A stretch of 64,000 nucleotides of DNA. Source: an uncultured Bacteroidota bacterium. Its GTDB lineage: Bacteria > Bacteroidota > Bacteroidia > NS11-12g > UBA9320. The notes beneath the pieces are model-generated. The model worked only from the letters and a program-made list of their open reading frames with translations, ran no database searches and had not been told where the DNA came from. The position numbers were made by a program, and so were the translations under genes. Shown here piece by piece: positions 44,444-54,062 of the stretch. The stretch spans positions 1 to 64,000 of the forward strand of contig CAJWLP010000001.1 of assembly GCA_913043145.1 (NCBI GenBank), written 5' to 3'. Position 1 is the stretch's first letter. The number at the start of each line of letters is the position of its first letter.

Positions 44444-44585
44444 TTATTTCAGAAACTCTACTCATGCGAAAATAATTGATTTGTTGCCGATATGCTTCGA
44501 TTTAGCTGTAATATTCGAGTCATTTGAGGTTGTTAAACCATTATAAAATAGGTTAATGTCCATAATTAAACTTAATGTATTGAGT

Positions 44586-44593
44586 TATCTTTG
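44586..44593 (+). promoter_or_regulatory. -7 element TATCTTTG of the thioredoxin-like gene
   Basis: An exact TAnnTTTG match lies eleven nt before the ATG at 44605. Confidence 0.6.
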
Positions 44594-44604
44594 TAGAATT
44601 ATTT

Positions 44605-45090
44605 ATGATACGTATAGTTACAATGATTTTTTTTCTTCCATTTGTTCTTGGGGCATCCTCCTACGTGGGTGAACCTCAAAAAATTAAATGGGTAGATTTT
44701 AATACTGGATTAGCATTGGCTCAACAGACAGGGAAGATAGCGGTAATTGATTGTTACACTGATTGGTGTGGTTGGTGTAAGGTCATGGATAAGAAGACAT
44801 TTTCAGATCCGAAAATTATTGAAAGAATCAATGACAATTACATCGCTATCAAGTTTAATCCTGAAAAACCTGGTAAATATTATGCCGGCACAAAGGATTC
44901 TTTGAGTGGTCGTCAGTTATTAATGGCTTTGTCCAATAATAAGCCATCGGGATATCCTACTTTTTTCTTTTTTGTTCCTCAAGATGCAAAGCTGTTTCAA
45001 ATGCCAGGATATCAGGATGTTTCTCAATTTGGAGCTACGTTAAATGACGTGGAAAAGTATCAGTATGAATTGCATAACAAAAACAAATAA
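44605..45090 (+). CDS. Periplasmic thioredoxin-fold protein
   Basis: The 161-residue protein has a signal peptide (MIRIVTMIFFLPFVLGAS) and a thioredoxin fold with active site CGWC (Cys55, Cys58 in DCYTDWCGWCKVMDKKTF) and cis-Pro in PSGYPTFFFF. It belongs to the DUF255/thioredoxin_7-like group. It probably reduces or isomerises disulfides in the periplasm, and a link to cytochrome c maturation is possible but not shown. rlmD follows 47 nt downstream. Confidence 0.85.
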   Translation: MIRIVTMIFFLPFVLGASSYVGEPQKIKWVDFNTGLALAQQTGKIAVIDCYTDWCGWCKVMDKKTFSDPKIIERINDNYIAIKFNPEKPGKYYAGTKDSLSGRQLLMALSNNKPSGYPTFFFFVPQDAKLFQMPGYQDVSQFGATLNDVEKYQYELHNKNK

Positions 45091-45137
45091 CACCCCAAGT
45101 TAAATCAGTTCATAAACGAAAAATAGACCAATAATTA

Positions 45138-46547
45138 GTGGAAAGAAGGAAACAAAAGCAAAAGCATTTTGAAAATGTAGAATTGGTTGCTGCGGGCGGA
45201 GAGGGTCATGCTTTAGCCAAGATTGACGGAAAGGTGATTTTTGTAAAATATGGTGCACCAGGTGACATAGTCGACCTTGAAATCGTTGGCCGTAAGAAAA
45301 AGTTTAGTTTAGCTAAAATCACCAAACTTCACCGATCGTCCGAATTAAGAGTTGATTCATTCTGTGATCATTACGGAACCTGTGGAGGTTGCAAATGGCA
45401 ACACATCGAATATGCCTCACAATTGACACTTAAAGATCAATGGGCAGACGATTGCCTCCAAAGAATTGGAAAAATTGAAGTGGGCGAAAAGCTTCCTATT
45501 ATGGGTTCAAATTCTCAGCAATTTTACCGTAATAAAATGGAATATACGTTCTCAAATAAACGGTGGTTATATGAAGATGAAACCTTAGCTGAATTAGAGC
45601 ATACAAATGCTTTAGGATTTCATGCACCTGGAAGATTCGATAAGGTATTGGCAATAAATAAATGTTGGTTGCAAGATGAGCTGGGTAATGATATTCGAAA
45701 TTTTATCTATGAATTCTGTATTGAAAATGGCTTCACATTTTACGATCTAAGAGAGCATACTGGTTTGATGAGAAATTTGATGTTAAGAAACACTCGAAAA
45801 GGAGATTGGATGATTAATGTAATTTTTGCAAAAGACGAGCCTGAAAACAGAAACCTTCTTTTGAATGCAATCCATGAAAAATTCGATCCATATGCATTAA
45901 ATTACTGCATAAATGAAAAGTTGAATGATAGCACATTTGATCAGACATTTATTAGTTACAAGGGAAATTTTGAGATACAAGAAGAACTCAATGGGCTAAA
46001 GTTTAATATATCTCCTAAATCTTTTTTCCAGACTAATCCCATTCAAGCAGAAAAGCTGTATCAAGTGGCAGTGGACTTTGCAGAAATCACAGAAAATGAT
46101 GTGGTTTATGATTTGTATTGTGGAACAGGAACAATTACATGTTTAGCTGCTGCTAAAGCAAAAAAGGCAATTGGTGTTGAGATTATTGATGAGGCTATTG
46201 CAGCTGCTAAAGTAAATGCGTCGATTAATAATATTAATAATGTTGAGTTTCTAGTTGGGGATATGAAAGATGTATTCAACCCTCAATTTTATGCCAAACA
46301 TGGTAGCCCTGATATTATTATAACGGATCCACCACGAAGTGGAATGCATCCCAAGGTGGTAGAGTATCTTAGCGAGATAAAAAGTCCAAAATTGGTTTAT
46401 GTGAGTTGTAATCCTGCGACTCAAGCACGGGACCTCGCTATATTAGACTCAACCTATCAAGTTGTTAAATCTCAAGCGGTTGACATGTTCCCGCAAACGC
46501 ATCATGTTGAGAACGTAGTATTATTGGAATTGAGATCAACTACTTGA
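45138..46547 (+). CDS. rlmD: 23S rRNA (uracil-C5)-methyltransferase RlmD
   Basis: The 469-residue protein starts at a GTG. The N-terminal TRAM domain (NVELVAAGGEGHALAKIDGKVIFVKYGAPGD) precedes an iron-sulfur cluster site with Cys76, Cys82, Cys85 and Cys176 (CDHYGTCGGC, NKCWLQ). The SAM-binding domain has VVYDLYCGTGTITCLAA, and the catalytic Cys lies in VSCNPATQARDL. It methylates one uridine of 23S rRNA. It overlaps the convergent GNAT gene by 8 nt. Confidence 0.92.
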   Translation: MERRKQKQKHFENVELVAAGGEGHALAKIDGKVIFVKYGAPGDIVDLEIVGRKKKFSLAKITKLHRSSELRVDSFCDHYGTCGGCKWQHIEYASQLTLKDQWADDCLQRIGKIEVGEKLPIMGSNSQQFYRNKMEYTFSNKRWLYEDETLAELEHTNALGFHAPGRFDKVLAINKCWLQDELGNDIRNFIYEFCIENGFTFYDLREHTGLMRNLMLRNTRKGDWMINVIFAKDEPENRNLLLNAIHEKFDPYALNYCINEKLNDSTFDQTFISYKGNFEIQEELNGLKFNISPKSFFQTNPIQAEKLYQVAVDFAEITENDVVYDLYCGTGTITCLAAAKAKKAIGVEIIDEAIAAAKVNASINNINNVEFLVGDMKDVFNPQFYAKHGSPDIIITDPPRSGMHPKVVEYLSEIKSPKLVYVSCNPATQARDLAILDSTYQVVKSQAVDMFPQTHHVENVVLLELRSTT

Positions 46548-47052
46548 TTTCGTAGATCATCTCAAAGTCATCCATAACAAACCCGTTTCCGATATCAATT
46601 ACGAGTTCTCTTTTTTTAACAAATCCGTATTTTTGGTATGCACGTATGGTGTTTTTATTGTACTTGTTTACTGTTAGAGTTATGGATTGATATCTTTTTT
46701 TGGATGCTTGTCTTTTTACAAATTCAAACATTTCTCTTCCATATCCCATTCTTCGAAAAGGTTTTTTTAGATAGATTTTACTTAGAAAAAGGGAATTAAT
46801 TTCGTTATTTTTAATAAAACACAGATAACCAATGTGTTGGCTATATCTACTAACAATGAAATAGTCATAATCATCTTTAATTTGCTGAATAATGGCTGAT
46901 TCAGATTGAAACTTATCAATCATATAATTTACTTGATCTTTTCCTATGATAGGAGTATAATGTTCTTCCCAAATTTCTTTTGCCATGAGGGCAAGATTTG
47001 AAATATCGTCTGAGTAACTGACTGGTTTAAATTGAAGTTTATCGATTTCCAA
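46540..47052 (-). CDS. GNAT-family N-acetyltransferase
   Basis: The 170-residue protein has the acetyl-CoA-binding loop FRRMGYGREMFEFVKRQA and strand KRYQSITLTVNKYNKNTIRAYQKYGFVKK, the standard GNAT ending. The N-terminus (MEIDKLQFKPVSYSDDISNLALM) fits the fold. The acetylated substrate is unknown. It is a single gene, antisense to the end of rlmD. Confidence 0.86.
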   Translation of the reverse strand: MEIDKLQFKPVSYSDDISNLALMAKEIWEEHYTPIIGKDQVNYMIDKFQSESAIIQQIKDDYDYFIVSRYSQHIGYLCFIKNNEINSLFLSKIYLKKPFRRMGYGREMFEFVKRQASKKRYQSITLTVNKYNKNTIRAYQKYGFVKKRELVIDIGNGFVMDDFEMIYEIK

Positions 47053-47142
47053 TATTAAAAATTGTAATGAATTTGAGACTTTTATTTTTCATTTTTGTAA
47101 ATGATATTCAAATATTATAGAAATTTGAGGAATATTATATAA

Positions 47143-47508
47143 ATGGAAAATATTATTAATCCCAACGAACAAGAACTTTTGCAGTCGTTGGATGGAGATA
47201 TAAAGCTGCTCAAGAAAGAATTAAACGAAACTGTAAAGGCGATCGTTGATGGCGGGTATTCTAATTTTCCCATTTTATTAGCTCATGAAGAAGAAATTGC
47301 AATAGCTCAAAAAGTAATAGACAAGAAAGAGTATAAAACAAGTTTTAGTTTTTCAGCAAGTACAATGGAAGAGTTAGTAGCTCGAAAAATTATCTTAGAC
47401 GAAAAAAAGAGTGCCTTTAAAAAACAGTTTACAACTCAATCAGACTCATTTTGTATTTTGCTGGTTCATAAAGAAAGTATGAAGTTTATTTTTAGAAAGA
47501 AGAACTAG
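47143..47508 (+). CDS. Hypothetical cytoplasmic protein
   Basis: The 121-residue protein is acidic and helical at its N-terminus (NPNEQELLQSLDGDIKLLKKELNETVKAIV) and then mixed (DKKEYKTSFSFSASTMEELVARKII, FCILLVHKESMKFIFRKKN). It has no membrane segment or signal. I recognise no family. It is 9 nt upstream of a GT2 gene and probably co-transcribed with it. Confidence 0.75.
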   Translation: MENIINPNEQELLQSLDGDIKLLKKELNETVKAIVDGGYSNFPILLAHEEEIAIAQKVIDKKEYKTSFSFSASTMEELVARKIILDEKKSAFKKQFTTQSDSFCILLVHKESMKFIFRKKN

Positions 47509-47517
47509 AATTTTCCT

Positions 47518-48564
47518 ATGCCTAGCCCTAAAGTAGCAGTCGTTATACTAAACTATAATACTCAAGAATTACTTGAAAAGTATCTTCCTGACATATTAGC
47601 AACAGATTTTGATAATATGGATGTATGGGTAGTTGATAATGCCTCGACTGACAATTCGGTTTCTTTTTTGAAAAGCCAGTTTCATCAACAGATTCATATT
47701 CTAAAATCTTCAGAAAATAGAGGGTACGCTGGTGGGTATAATTGGGCTTTGGATCAGATTGAAGCAGAATATTATGTGCTCATCAATAGCGATGTTCGAG
47801 TATCAAAATCATGGTTGAGGCCCCTGGTTGATTTAGCACAAGCAAATCCAAAAATTGGAGCAATTCAACCCAAGATTCTGGATGACAAAAGAGCTCAATA
47901 TTTTGAATACGCTGGTGCAAGTGGCGGCTTCATTGATAGATGGGGGTATCCATTTTGTAGAGGAAGAATCTTTGACAGTTTAGAGCAAGATATAGGTCAA
48001 TACGATGATACTACCTCTATTTTTTGGGCTGCAGGTGCATGTTTATTTGTTCGTGCAGATGTTTTTCATAATTCTGGTGGTTTTGACGATGACTTATTTG
48101 CTCACATGGAAGAAATCGATCTTTGTTGGCGAATGCAAAATTTGGGTCATGAAATATATGTTGAACCAAAATCAGAGGTATATCATTTAGGTGGAGGTAC
48201 ATTGAGTGAGGGATCTTCATTTAAATACTTCCTTAACTATAGGAATAATCTTATTTTAATAACTAAAAATTTAGCTTCATCATTTTGGTTAGGGACATTA
48301 TTTTGGCGGATGATTTTGGATGGAATTTCTGCTTTAAAATTTGTTTTAGATGGTAAACCCAAATTATTTTTGACCGTGCTTAAAGCACATTTTTCTTTTT
48401 GGTCAAGCTTAAAATCTTCAATTGTTAAAAGAAAACAAATTCAAGCTAATCGAATAACTCGGCCTAGATTATACAATCACTCCGTTGTATGGTTGTATTT
48501 TTTTCGTAAAAAAACTAAATTCAAAGACTTACCAAATGTTGAATGGCTAGTCGATAACCATTAA
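47518..48564 (+). CDS. GT2 glycosyltransferase (rhamnosyltransferase-like)
   Basis: The 348-residue protein has the GT2 start PKVAVVILNYNTQELLEKYL, a donor motif VDNASTDNSVSFL, ENRGYAGGYNWALDQIE, INSDVRVSKSWL, and an acceptor region FDDDLFAHMEEIDLCWRMQNLG, all of WbbL type. C-terminal helices (FWLGTLFWRMILDGISALKFV) suggest membrane association. It adds a sugar to a surface polysaccharide; acceptor unknown. Its last 44 nt overlap aroQ in the antisense direction. Confidence 0.87.
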   Translation: MPSPKVAVVILNYNTQELLEKYLPDILATDFDNMDVWVVDNASTDNSVSFLKSQFHQQIHILKSSENRGYAGGYNWALDQIEAEYYVLINSDVRVSKSWLRPLVDLAQANPKIGAIQPKILDDKRAQYFEYAGASGGFIDRWGYPFCRGRIFDSLEQDIGQYDDTTSIFWAAGACLFVRADVFHNSGGFDDDLFAHMEEIDLCWRMQNLGHEIYVEPKSEVYHLGGGTLSEGSSFKYFLNYRNNLILITKNLASSFWLGTLFWRMILDGISALKFVLDGKPKLFLTVLKAHFSFWSSLKSSIVKRKQIQANRITRPRLYNHSVVWLYFFRKKTKFKDLPNVEWLVDNH

Positions 48565-48943
48565 TTCCTAATCCAAAAACTCCCCCATGAACGTATTGTG
48601 CACTAAGCTCTTTATGGCGTTCAGATTCCCTTTGGTAGATATTAGATATATGAACGGAAATTACAGGAACAGATATGCTTGCTACTGTGTCTGCAATAGC
48701 GACTGAAGTATGGGTATATCCTCCTAAATTAATGATAATTCCAGAGAAATTATGGTGTTCTGCTTTTTGAAGGGTATCTATGATTTCACCTTCTATGTTA
48801 CTTTGATAATAGTCAATTTCGTGGTTTGAAAATTCATTTTTGGCTTCTTTTAAAAACACTTCAAAACTAGTGGCACCATAGATATTTGGCTCTCTTTTGC
48901 CGAGCAAGTTAAGATTGGGTCCGTTTAGAATTAGTATTTTCAA
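48521..48943 (-). CDS. aroQ: Type II 3-dehydroquinate dehydratase
   Basis: The 140-residue protein has the family start MKILILNGPNLNLLGKREP with catalytic Tyr22 (NIYG), GGYTHTSVAI and VHISNIYQRES. It dehydrates 3-dehydroquinate in the shikimate pathway. It is a single gene with a 35-55 nt gap to the divergent PurF-like gene. Its 3' end lies inside the convergent GT2 gene by 44 nt, the longest such overlap here. Confidence 0.93.
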   Translation of the reverse strand: MKILILNGPNLNLLGKREPNIYGATSFEVFLKEAKNEFSNHEIDYYQSNIEGEIIDTLQKAEHHNFSGIIINLGGYTHTSVAIADTVASISVPVISVHISNIYQRESERHKELSAQYVHGGVFGLGINGYRLAIQHLVSL

Positions 48944-48972
48944 AATTGTAACTTATTAATGGTTCAAAGTTA

Positions 48973-48980
48973 TACATTTG
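48973..48980 (+). promoter_or_regulatory. -7 element TACATTTG of the PurF-like gene
   Basis: An exact TAnnTTTG match lies 18 nt before the ATG at 48999. It overlaps an in-frame upstream start (48978) and so supports the later ATG. Confidence 0.6.
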
Positions 48981-48998
48981 TTTTATCATTTTAGCTGT

Positions 48999-50888
48999 AT
49001 GAGTGATCCAATAAAACACGAGTGTGGAGTAGCCTTAATTCGATTAAGAAAACCATTAGAATTTTACCGGGATAAATATGGAACAGAGTTGTACGGGTTA
49101 AAGAAACTTCAGATGTTAATGAGCAAGCAACTTAATAGAGGCCAGGATGGAGCAGGTCTTGCAGCTATAAAGCTTAATCCTGAGTACGGTAGTCGTTATA
49201 TTGCTCGTGAGCGTGCTATAGGTTCAGGTGCAGTGAGTACGCTATTTGATCGACTGAATAAGAGATACCGTTCATTAAATCCCGAAAAAGTGAATAACAC
49301 TTCCTGGTTAAGAAAAAAATATCCTTATGCTGGAGAGTTATTATTAGGACATCTTAGGTATGCTACGCACGGGAAAAATAGCATTGAAAATGTACATCCG
49401 TTTCTTCGCCAAAACAATTGGATGAGTAGAAATCTTGTTCTTGCAGGAAATTATAATATGACGAATGTGCAAGCCATGTATCGACAGCTCATTGATTTGG
49501 GGCAACATCCCAAAGAAATTAGTGATAATGTAACCATGCTTGAAAAAATTGGTCATTTTCTGGATGAAGAAAATGCTCGGTTGTATCATGATTTTAAAAA
49601 AGATGGGATGGATAGTCTTGCTATAGCGGATAAAATTAAAAATAACCTAGATCTTGAATACGTCCTCAAGAATGCATTCAAAAATGTAGATGGGGGATAT
49701 AATATGGTTGGACTTATTGGTGATGGAAATGCATTTGTAATGAGAGACCCGAATGGGATTCGACCGAATTATTATTGGGCAAATGATGAAATAGTAGTTG
49801 TAGCTAGTGAGCGTTCAGCTATTCAAACAGCATTTGACTTACAACAGGAAGATCTCAAAGAAGTTACTCCGGGTTCAGCTCTGATTATTGCATGTGATGG
49901 AAGTTTTCAGGAGAAACAAATACTGACTCCACTTAAACGCCTATCTTGTAGCTTTGAACGCATCTATTTTTCAAGAGGTAGCGATGGAAAAATCCATGAA
50001 GAACGAAAAAGATTGGGTAGAAAACTTGCAAGAAAAATACTTAAACGTTTGGATTATGATATACGATCTACGGTATTTTCATATATACCTAATACTGCTG
50101 CTACATCCTATTATGGTTTAGTAGATGGAATATACAAATACTTGGATAAATGGAAGAGGGAGGCCATTCTGAAACTAGGGTCTAATGCACAACCTGAAGA
50201 AATTGATAAGCTGTTATCTGTAAAAATCAGGCGAGAGAAACTGCTAGTTAAAGATGCTAAAATTCGAACTTTTATTGCTCAAGATGAGGGTAGAGACGAT
50301 TTAGTAGGAAATGGCTATGATGTCACCTACGGTTTAGTGAAGCAGACAGATACTTTAGTGGTGGTTGATGATAGTATTGTTAGAGGGACAACATTGAAGA
50401 AGAGTATCCTTCGTATTTTAGACCGTTTAGGTCCTAAAAAAATTATCGTTGCATCATCGGCACCAATTATTAAGTACCCTGATTGCTATGGAATTGACAT
50501 GAGTAGAATGAATGAGTTCATTGCATTTAAAGCAGTCAAAAGTCTCTTAGAAAAAAACAATAATTTAGCTTTTCTGGATAAGGTCCAGGATGCTTGCCAA
50601 GAGGAACTCAAAAAACCAATTGTACAAATGCAAAATAAAGTAAAAATGCTTTATGATCAATTTACTGATGAAGAAATTGAAAATGAGATTGCTTTGCTTG
50701 TAACTCCTGATGACATTCAAGCAGATGTTGAAATTGTTTACCAATCCATTGATAATCTGCACGCTTCGTGCCCTAATCATTTAGGTGATTGGTATTTCTC
50801 TGGGAATTACCCGACTCCAGGGGGCAATCAAGTCGTGAATCGTAGCTTTGTTTATTTCATGCAAGGGAGTTCAGATAGAGCATACTAA
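48999..50888 (+). CDS. Amidophosphoribosyltransferase-like glutamine amidotransferase (long Bacteroidota form)
   Basis: The 629-residue protein has an N-terminal class II glutaminase with nucleophile Cys9 after a short propeptide (SDPIKHEC), LGHLRYATHGKNS and VHPFLRQNNW. A phosphoribosyltransferase domain has the PRPP loop VVDDSIVRGTT. It is longer than PurF because of inserts (for example SKQLNRGQDG and a long helix after residue 200). Its role in purine synthesis in place of, or beside, classical PurF is an open point. It ends 3 nt from hutI. Confidence 0.85.
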   Translation: MSDPIKHECGVALIRLRKPLEFYRDKYGTELYGLKKLQMLMSKQLNRGQDGAGLAAIKLNPEYGSRYIARERAIGSGAVSTLFDRLNKRYRSLNPEKVNNTSWLRKKYPYAGELLLGHLRYATHGKNSIENVHPFLRQNNWMSRNLVLAGNYNMTNVQAMYRQLIDLGQHPKEISDNVTMLEKIGHFLDEENARLYHDFKKDGMDSLAIADKIKNNLDLEYVLKNAFKNVDGGYNMVGLIGDGNAFVMRDPNGIRPNYYWANDEIVVVASERSAIQTAFDLQQEDLKEVTPGSALIIACDGSFQEKQILTPLKRLSCSFERIYFSRGSDGKIHEERKRLGRKLARKILKRLDYDIRSTVFSYIPNTAATSYYGLVDGIYKYLDKWKREAILKLGSNAQPEEIDKLLSVKIRREKLLVKDAKIRTFIAQDEGRDDLVGNGYDVTYGLVKQTDTLVVVDDSIVRGTTLKKSILRILDRLGPKKIIVASSAPIIKYPDCYGIDMSRMNEFIAFKAVKSLLEKNNNLAFLDKVQDACQEELKKPIVQMQNKVKMLYDQFTDEEIENEIALLVTPDDIQADVEIVYQSIDNLHASCPNHLGDWYFSGNYPTPGGNQVVNRSFVYFMQGSSDRAY

Positions 50889-50891
50889 TTA

Positions 50892-52112
50892 TTACACAAT
50901 CACACTGCTGATCATATTTTCTCCAAACCAGTAGGGGATGTCTTCAAGTCCATTTGCAGGTTTTGTGATGATGAGATTAGCTTTTTTGCCAACTTGAATA
51001 CTCCCCACTTCATCTTGAACATTTATGGCAAATGCGGCATTATAGGTTAATGCATTAAATGCTTCTTCTGGAGTAAGTTTCATTTGTGAACATGCCAGAG
51101 CAAATACAAGATTTAGGTTGCTACTAGGAGCAGATCCTGGATTGAAGTCACTCGCTAATACAAGGGGTATGTTTCGCTTGATAAGTTGTTTAGCTGGCGA
51201 GTATGGAATATCCAAGAACATAGAGCATAATGGCAAAGCTGTAGCTAATGTGTTGGAATTTTCAAGGGCAACATAATCTTCTTTATTCATAACTTCAAGG
51301 TGGTCTAAGGATAATGCCCCATATGAGCATGCAAGTTGAACAGCACCAAAGCTACTGAACTGGTTGACGTGAACCTTGGCTTTAATTCCGAATTTATCGC
51401 CCGCTTCGATAATTTGTTTTAAATCGTCCAAATCAAAATACCCTATTTCACAAAAAATATCAATAAAATCTGCTAGATTTTCACCAGCTATGCGAGGCAA
51501 CATTTCATTGCATACGAGATACATATATGCTGCTTTGTTATTCTTGAATTCCTCCGGAATCGCGTGTGCACCCAAAAATGTAGACTTAATTGGGATGGGT
51601 GATAGTTGTTTGAGAACTCGAATGACTCGTAACATCTTCATTTCGTCCTCGATGTTGAGGCCATAGCCACTTTTTATTTCGATAGCTCCCGTTCCACTTT
51701 TGATAACCTGCTCCAGTCGCAAGTGTGCATCGTTATAGAGTTGTTGTTCACTCATTTTATGAAGCTTTTTAGCGGAGTTAAGTATTCCACCACCAGCTTC
51801 AGCAATTTCTTGATAAGATTTTCCTTGCAGTCGCATCTTCATTTCATCACTCCTGCTCTTAGCAAAAACGAGGTGGGTATGAGAATCAACATACATTGGC
51901 ATGACCAATTGATTAGTACAATCATGAGAAGTTAACTCTGTATTTGGGCAATCATTCATTTGACCAAAATCCTGAATTATTCCATCTCTAATAACCAAGT
52001 ATGCGTTTTTTATGGTTTGAACATCACCTTGTGAGTTTCCTTTTTTTACCTCTTTTGAATTTTCTGTAATTCCGATCAGTTGCTTTATGTTGGTAAGTAC
52101 CAAATTATTCAT
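50892..52112 (-). CDS. hutI: Imidazolonepropionase
   Basis: The 406-residue protein starts at the ATG at 52112 (MNNLVLTNIKQLIG); the frame is open to 52208, but that part holds the promoter and a terminator. Amidohydrolase metal ligands appear in PMYVDSHTHLVFAKSRSDEM, IKAKVHVNQFSSFG and LASDFNPGSAPSSNL. It opens the imidazolone ring in histidine degradation. The other hut genes are not adjacent. It has a -7 box at 52138-52145. Confidence 0.92.
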   Translation of the reverse strand: MNNLVLTNIKQLIGITENSKEVKKGNSQGDVQTIKNAYLVIRDGIIQDFGQMNDCPNTELTSHDCTNQLVMPMYVDSHTHLVFAKSRSDEMKMRLQGKSYQEIAEAGGGILNSAKKLHKMSEQQLYNDAHLRLEQVIKSGTGAIEIKSGYGLNIEDEMKMLRVIRVLKQLSPIPIKSTFLGAHAIPEEFKNNKAAYMYLVCNEMLPRIAGENLADFIDIFCEIGYFDLDDLKQIIEAGDKFGIKAKVHVNQFSSFGAVQLACSYGALSLDHLEVMNKEDYVALENSNTLATALPLCSMFLDIPYSPAKQLIKRNIPLVLASDFNPGSAPSSNLNLVFALACSQMKLTPEEAFNALTYNAAFAINVQDEVGSIQVGKKANLIITKPANGLEDIPYWFGENMISSVIV

Positions 52113-52137
52113 TTGCTTTTGGCTGTGTTTTGGATAG

Positions 52138-52145
52138 CAAAAATA
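52138..52145 (-). promoter_or_regulatory. -7 element TATTTTTG of hutI
   Basis: On the minus strand an exact TAnnTTTG match lies 25 nt before the hutI ATG, just downstream of the terminator at 52174-52205. Confidence 0.6.
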
Positions 52146-52173
52146 AGTTATAAGTATCGAGTATAGTATTATA

Positions 52174-52205
52174 CAAAAAAAGAACCGCACCATTAGGGTG
52201 CGGTC
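52174..52205 (-). terminator. Strong Rho-independent terminator between rny and hutI
   Basis: The arms ACCGCACC (52184-52191) and GGTGCGGT (52197-52204) form eight perfect pairs around a five-nt loop; on the minus strand a T-run (52174-52181) follows. It ends the transcript from rny or from the leader region. Confidence 0.85.
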
Positions 52206-52248
52206 CACTCGTTAGCTTAAACCAAAAAACTAAACTGATTTTTGTTGA

Positions 52249-52278
52249 CTACTTGATGGTAATCATCCGAGTAATCAT
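52249..52278 (-). other. Nine-codon leader-type ORF (MITRMITIK)
   Basis: On the minus strand a nine-codon frame of mostly Ile and Thr ends 44 nt before the terminator stem. It lies in the 329-nt region between rny and hutI, where no larger gene is seen. It resembles an attenuator leader peptide, but the next gene is hutI, not an Ile/Thr gene, so it may be relic or chance. Confidence 0.25.
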
Positions 52279-52392
52279 TGTACTATTATGATAAGATAAA
52301 TTTAACTCGTTAACACAAGTTAATTGATCCAATATTTAAACAATCACAATCGAAGAATTGTTTTGTGTATTGTTGTTTTTAATAATTAGCAC

Positions 52393-52420
52393 TTCAAATA
52401 TGATGTTGGTCATATTTGAA
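52393..52420. repeat. Perfect 10-bp inverted repeat downstream of rny
   Basis: The arms TTCAAATATG and CATATTTGAA flank an eight-nt loop. There is no adjacent U-tract, so this is either a 3'-end stabilising hairpin in the rny transcript or a protein-binding site. It begins 21 nt after the rny stop. Confidence 0.4.
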
Positions 52421-52441
52421 TAAAATATTGATTTAGAATAA

Positions 52442-53995
52442 TTACTTAGCAAAAGCCACAGCTCTTCGTTCCCGAATAACTGTAACTTTTATTTGACCGG
52501 GATAAATCATCTCTTTCATGATTTTTTGGGAGATATCAAATGATAACAAATCGGCACTTTTATCATCCAGGCTATCGCTATCCACAATCACTCGAAGTTC
52601 TCTACCCGCTTGGATAGCAAATGCATTTTCTACACCGTTAAAGCCAATAGCAAGTTTCTCAAGATCTTGTAATCGTTTAATGTAGCTTTCACTATCCTCT
52701 CTTCTTGCACCTGGTCGGGAGCCACTTATGGCATCACATGCCTGAACAATGGGTGAGAAGAGGTTTGTCATTTCAATTTCATCGTGGTGAGCACCTACAG
52801 CGTTACAAACTTCAGGATGTTCGCCAAATTTTTCACATAGCTTCATTCCAAGAAGAGCGTGTGGCATTTCACTGTCTGTATCAGGCACCTTACCAATGTC
52901 ATGAAGCAATCCGGCACGTTTTGCACGTTTCGCATCTAGACCAAACTCTGCAGCCATAGTAGCACACAGGTTAGCGACCTCTCTACTATGTTTGAGAAGA
53001 TTTTGCCCATAGGATGATCTAAATCGCATTCTTCCAACCATTCGAATCAGTTCAGGATGCAATCCATTAACACCTAAGTCTATGACAGCCTGTTCACCAT
53101 ATTCAACAATTTCTTGATCTACATCCTTTTTAGTTTTTGCTACCACTTCCTCAATGCGTGCAGGATGAATTCTACCATCAGCAACTAAGCGATGCAGTGA
53201 TAGTCTTGCAATTTCTCTTCGAACAGGATCAAATCCTGATAATATGATTGCTTCTGGTGTATCGTCTACTATAATTTCTATTCCAGTTGCAGCCTCTAGT
53301 GCACGAATATTTCTACCTTCTCGACCAATGATACGTCCTTTTACATCGTCATTGTCAATGTTAAATACAGTTACAGAATTCTCGATGGCTTGTTCAGCAG
53401 CTGTTCGTTGTATGGTCTGAAGAATCATTCGTTTGGCATCTTTATTTGCTGTGAGTTTGGCTTCTTCAATAATGAGTTTTTGTTGTGCAAGAGCCTCTGT
53501 ATGAGCATCTTTTGCCACAGCTTCTATCATTTGTGATTTGGCTTCTTCTTTGCTCAAACCCGCTATTTTTTCCAGTTGAGATATCTGAGCACCAATTTGT
53601 TCTTTTAGTTCTTGTTGTTTTTCTTTTATGATTTCAAGTTGATTATTCAGGTTCTTTTTGACTGAATCAAGTTCTTTTTCTTTTTGGTTGTTATTATCAA
53701 TTTTAGAATCCAAGCTCTGTTCTTTACGCTTAATTTCGTTAAGTTTTTGCTCAATCTCTCGGTCCTTATTTCGAGTAAATTGTTGGTGTTCATTTTTGAG
53801 CTTTAGGAACTTCTCTTTGGCTTCTAATTCTCGTTCTCTTTTGTATGAGTTTGCCTTGGCGTGAGCTTCTTTGAGAATTATTTCTGCTTTGGACTTCATT
53901 TCGGCTGCTTTTGTGCTTGAATTCTTGGAAGCTATTGTCCAAGCTATTCCTCCACCTAAAGCCAATGCTACGACTGCAATTATTGCTTCTATCAT
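52442..53995 (-). CDS. rny: Ribonuclease Y
   Basis: The 517-residue protein has an N-terminal membrane anchor ([21 protein letters not shown]), a long coiled coil (about 30-150), a KH domain ([31 protein letters not shown]) and an HD domain with [21 protein letters not shown]. It is a membrane-bound endoribonuclease that starts mRNA turnover; pnp, an exonuclease of the same process, is at 62037. It lies after zapA on the same strand, with a 67-nt gap. Confidence 0.95.
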   Translation of the reverse strand: MIEAIIAVVALALGGGIAWTIASKNSSTKAAEMKSKAEIILKEAHAKANSYKRERELEAKEKFLKLKNEHQQFTRNKDREIEQKLNEIKRKEQSLDSKIDNNNQKEKELDSVKKNLNNQLEIIKEKQQELKEQIGAQISQLEKIAGLSKEEAKSQMIEAVAKDAHTEALAQQKLIIEEAKLTANKDAKRMILQTIQRTAAEQAIENSVTVFNIDNDDVKGRIIGREGRNIRALEAATGIEIIVDDTPEAIILSGFDPVRREIARLSLHRLVADGRIHPARIEEVVAKTKKDVDQEIVEYGEQAVIDLGVNGLHPELIRMVGRMRFRSSYGQNLLKHSREVANLCATMAAEFGLDAKRAKRAGLLHDIGKVPDTDSEMPHALLGMKLCEKFGEHPEVCNAVGAHHDEIEMTNLFSPIVQACDAISGSRPGARREDSESYIKRLQDLEKLAIGFNGVENAFAIQAGRELRVIVDSDSLDDKSADLLSFDISQKIMKEMIYPGQIKVTVIRERRAVAFAK

Positions 53996-54062
53996 TTTTC
54001 TTTTTTAGGTATAGAAAAAGATCTGAATGACTGAATGTTGAGATTTCCTTGTTTAACTGTTT

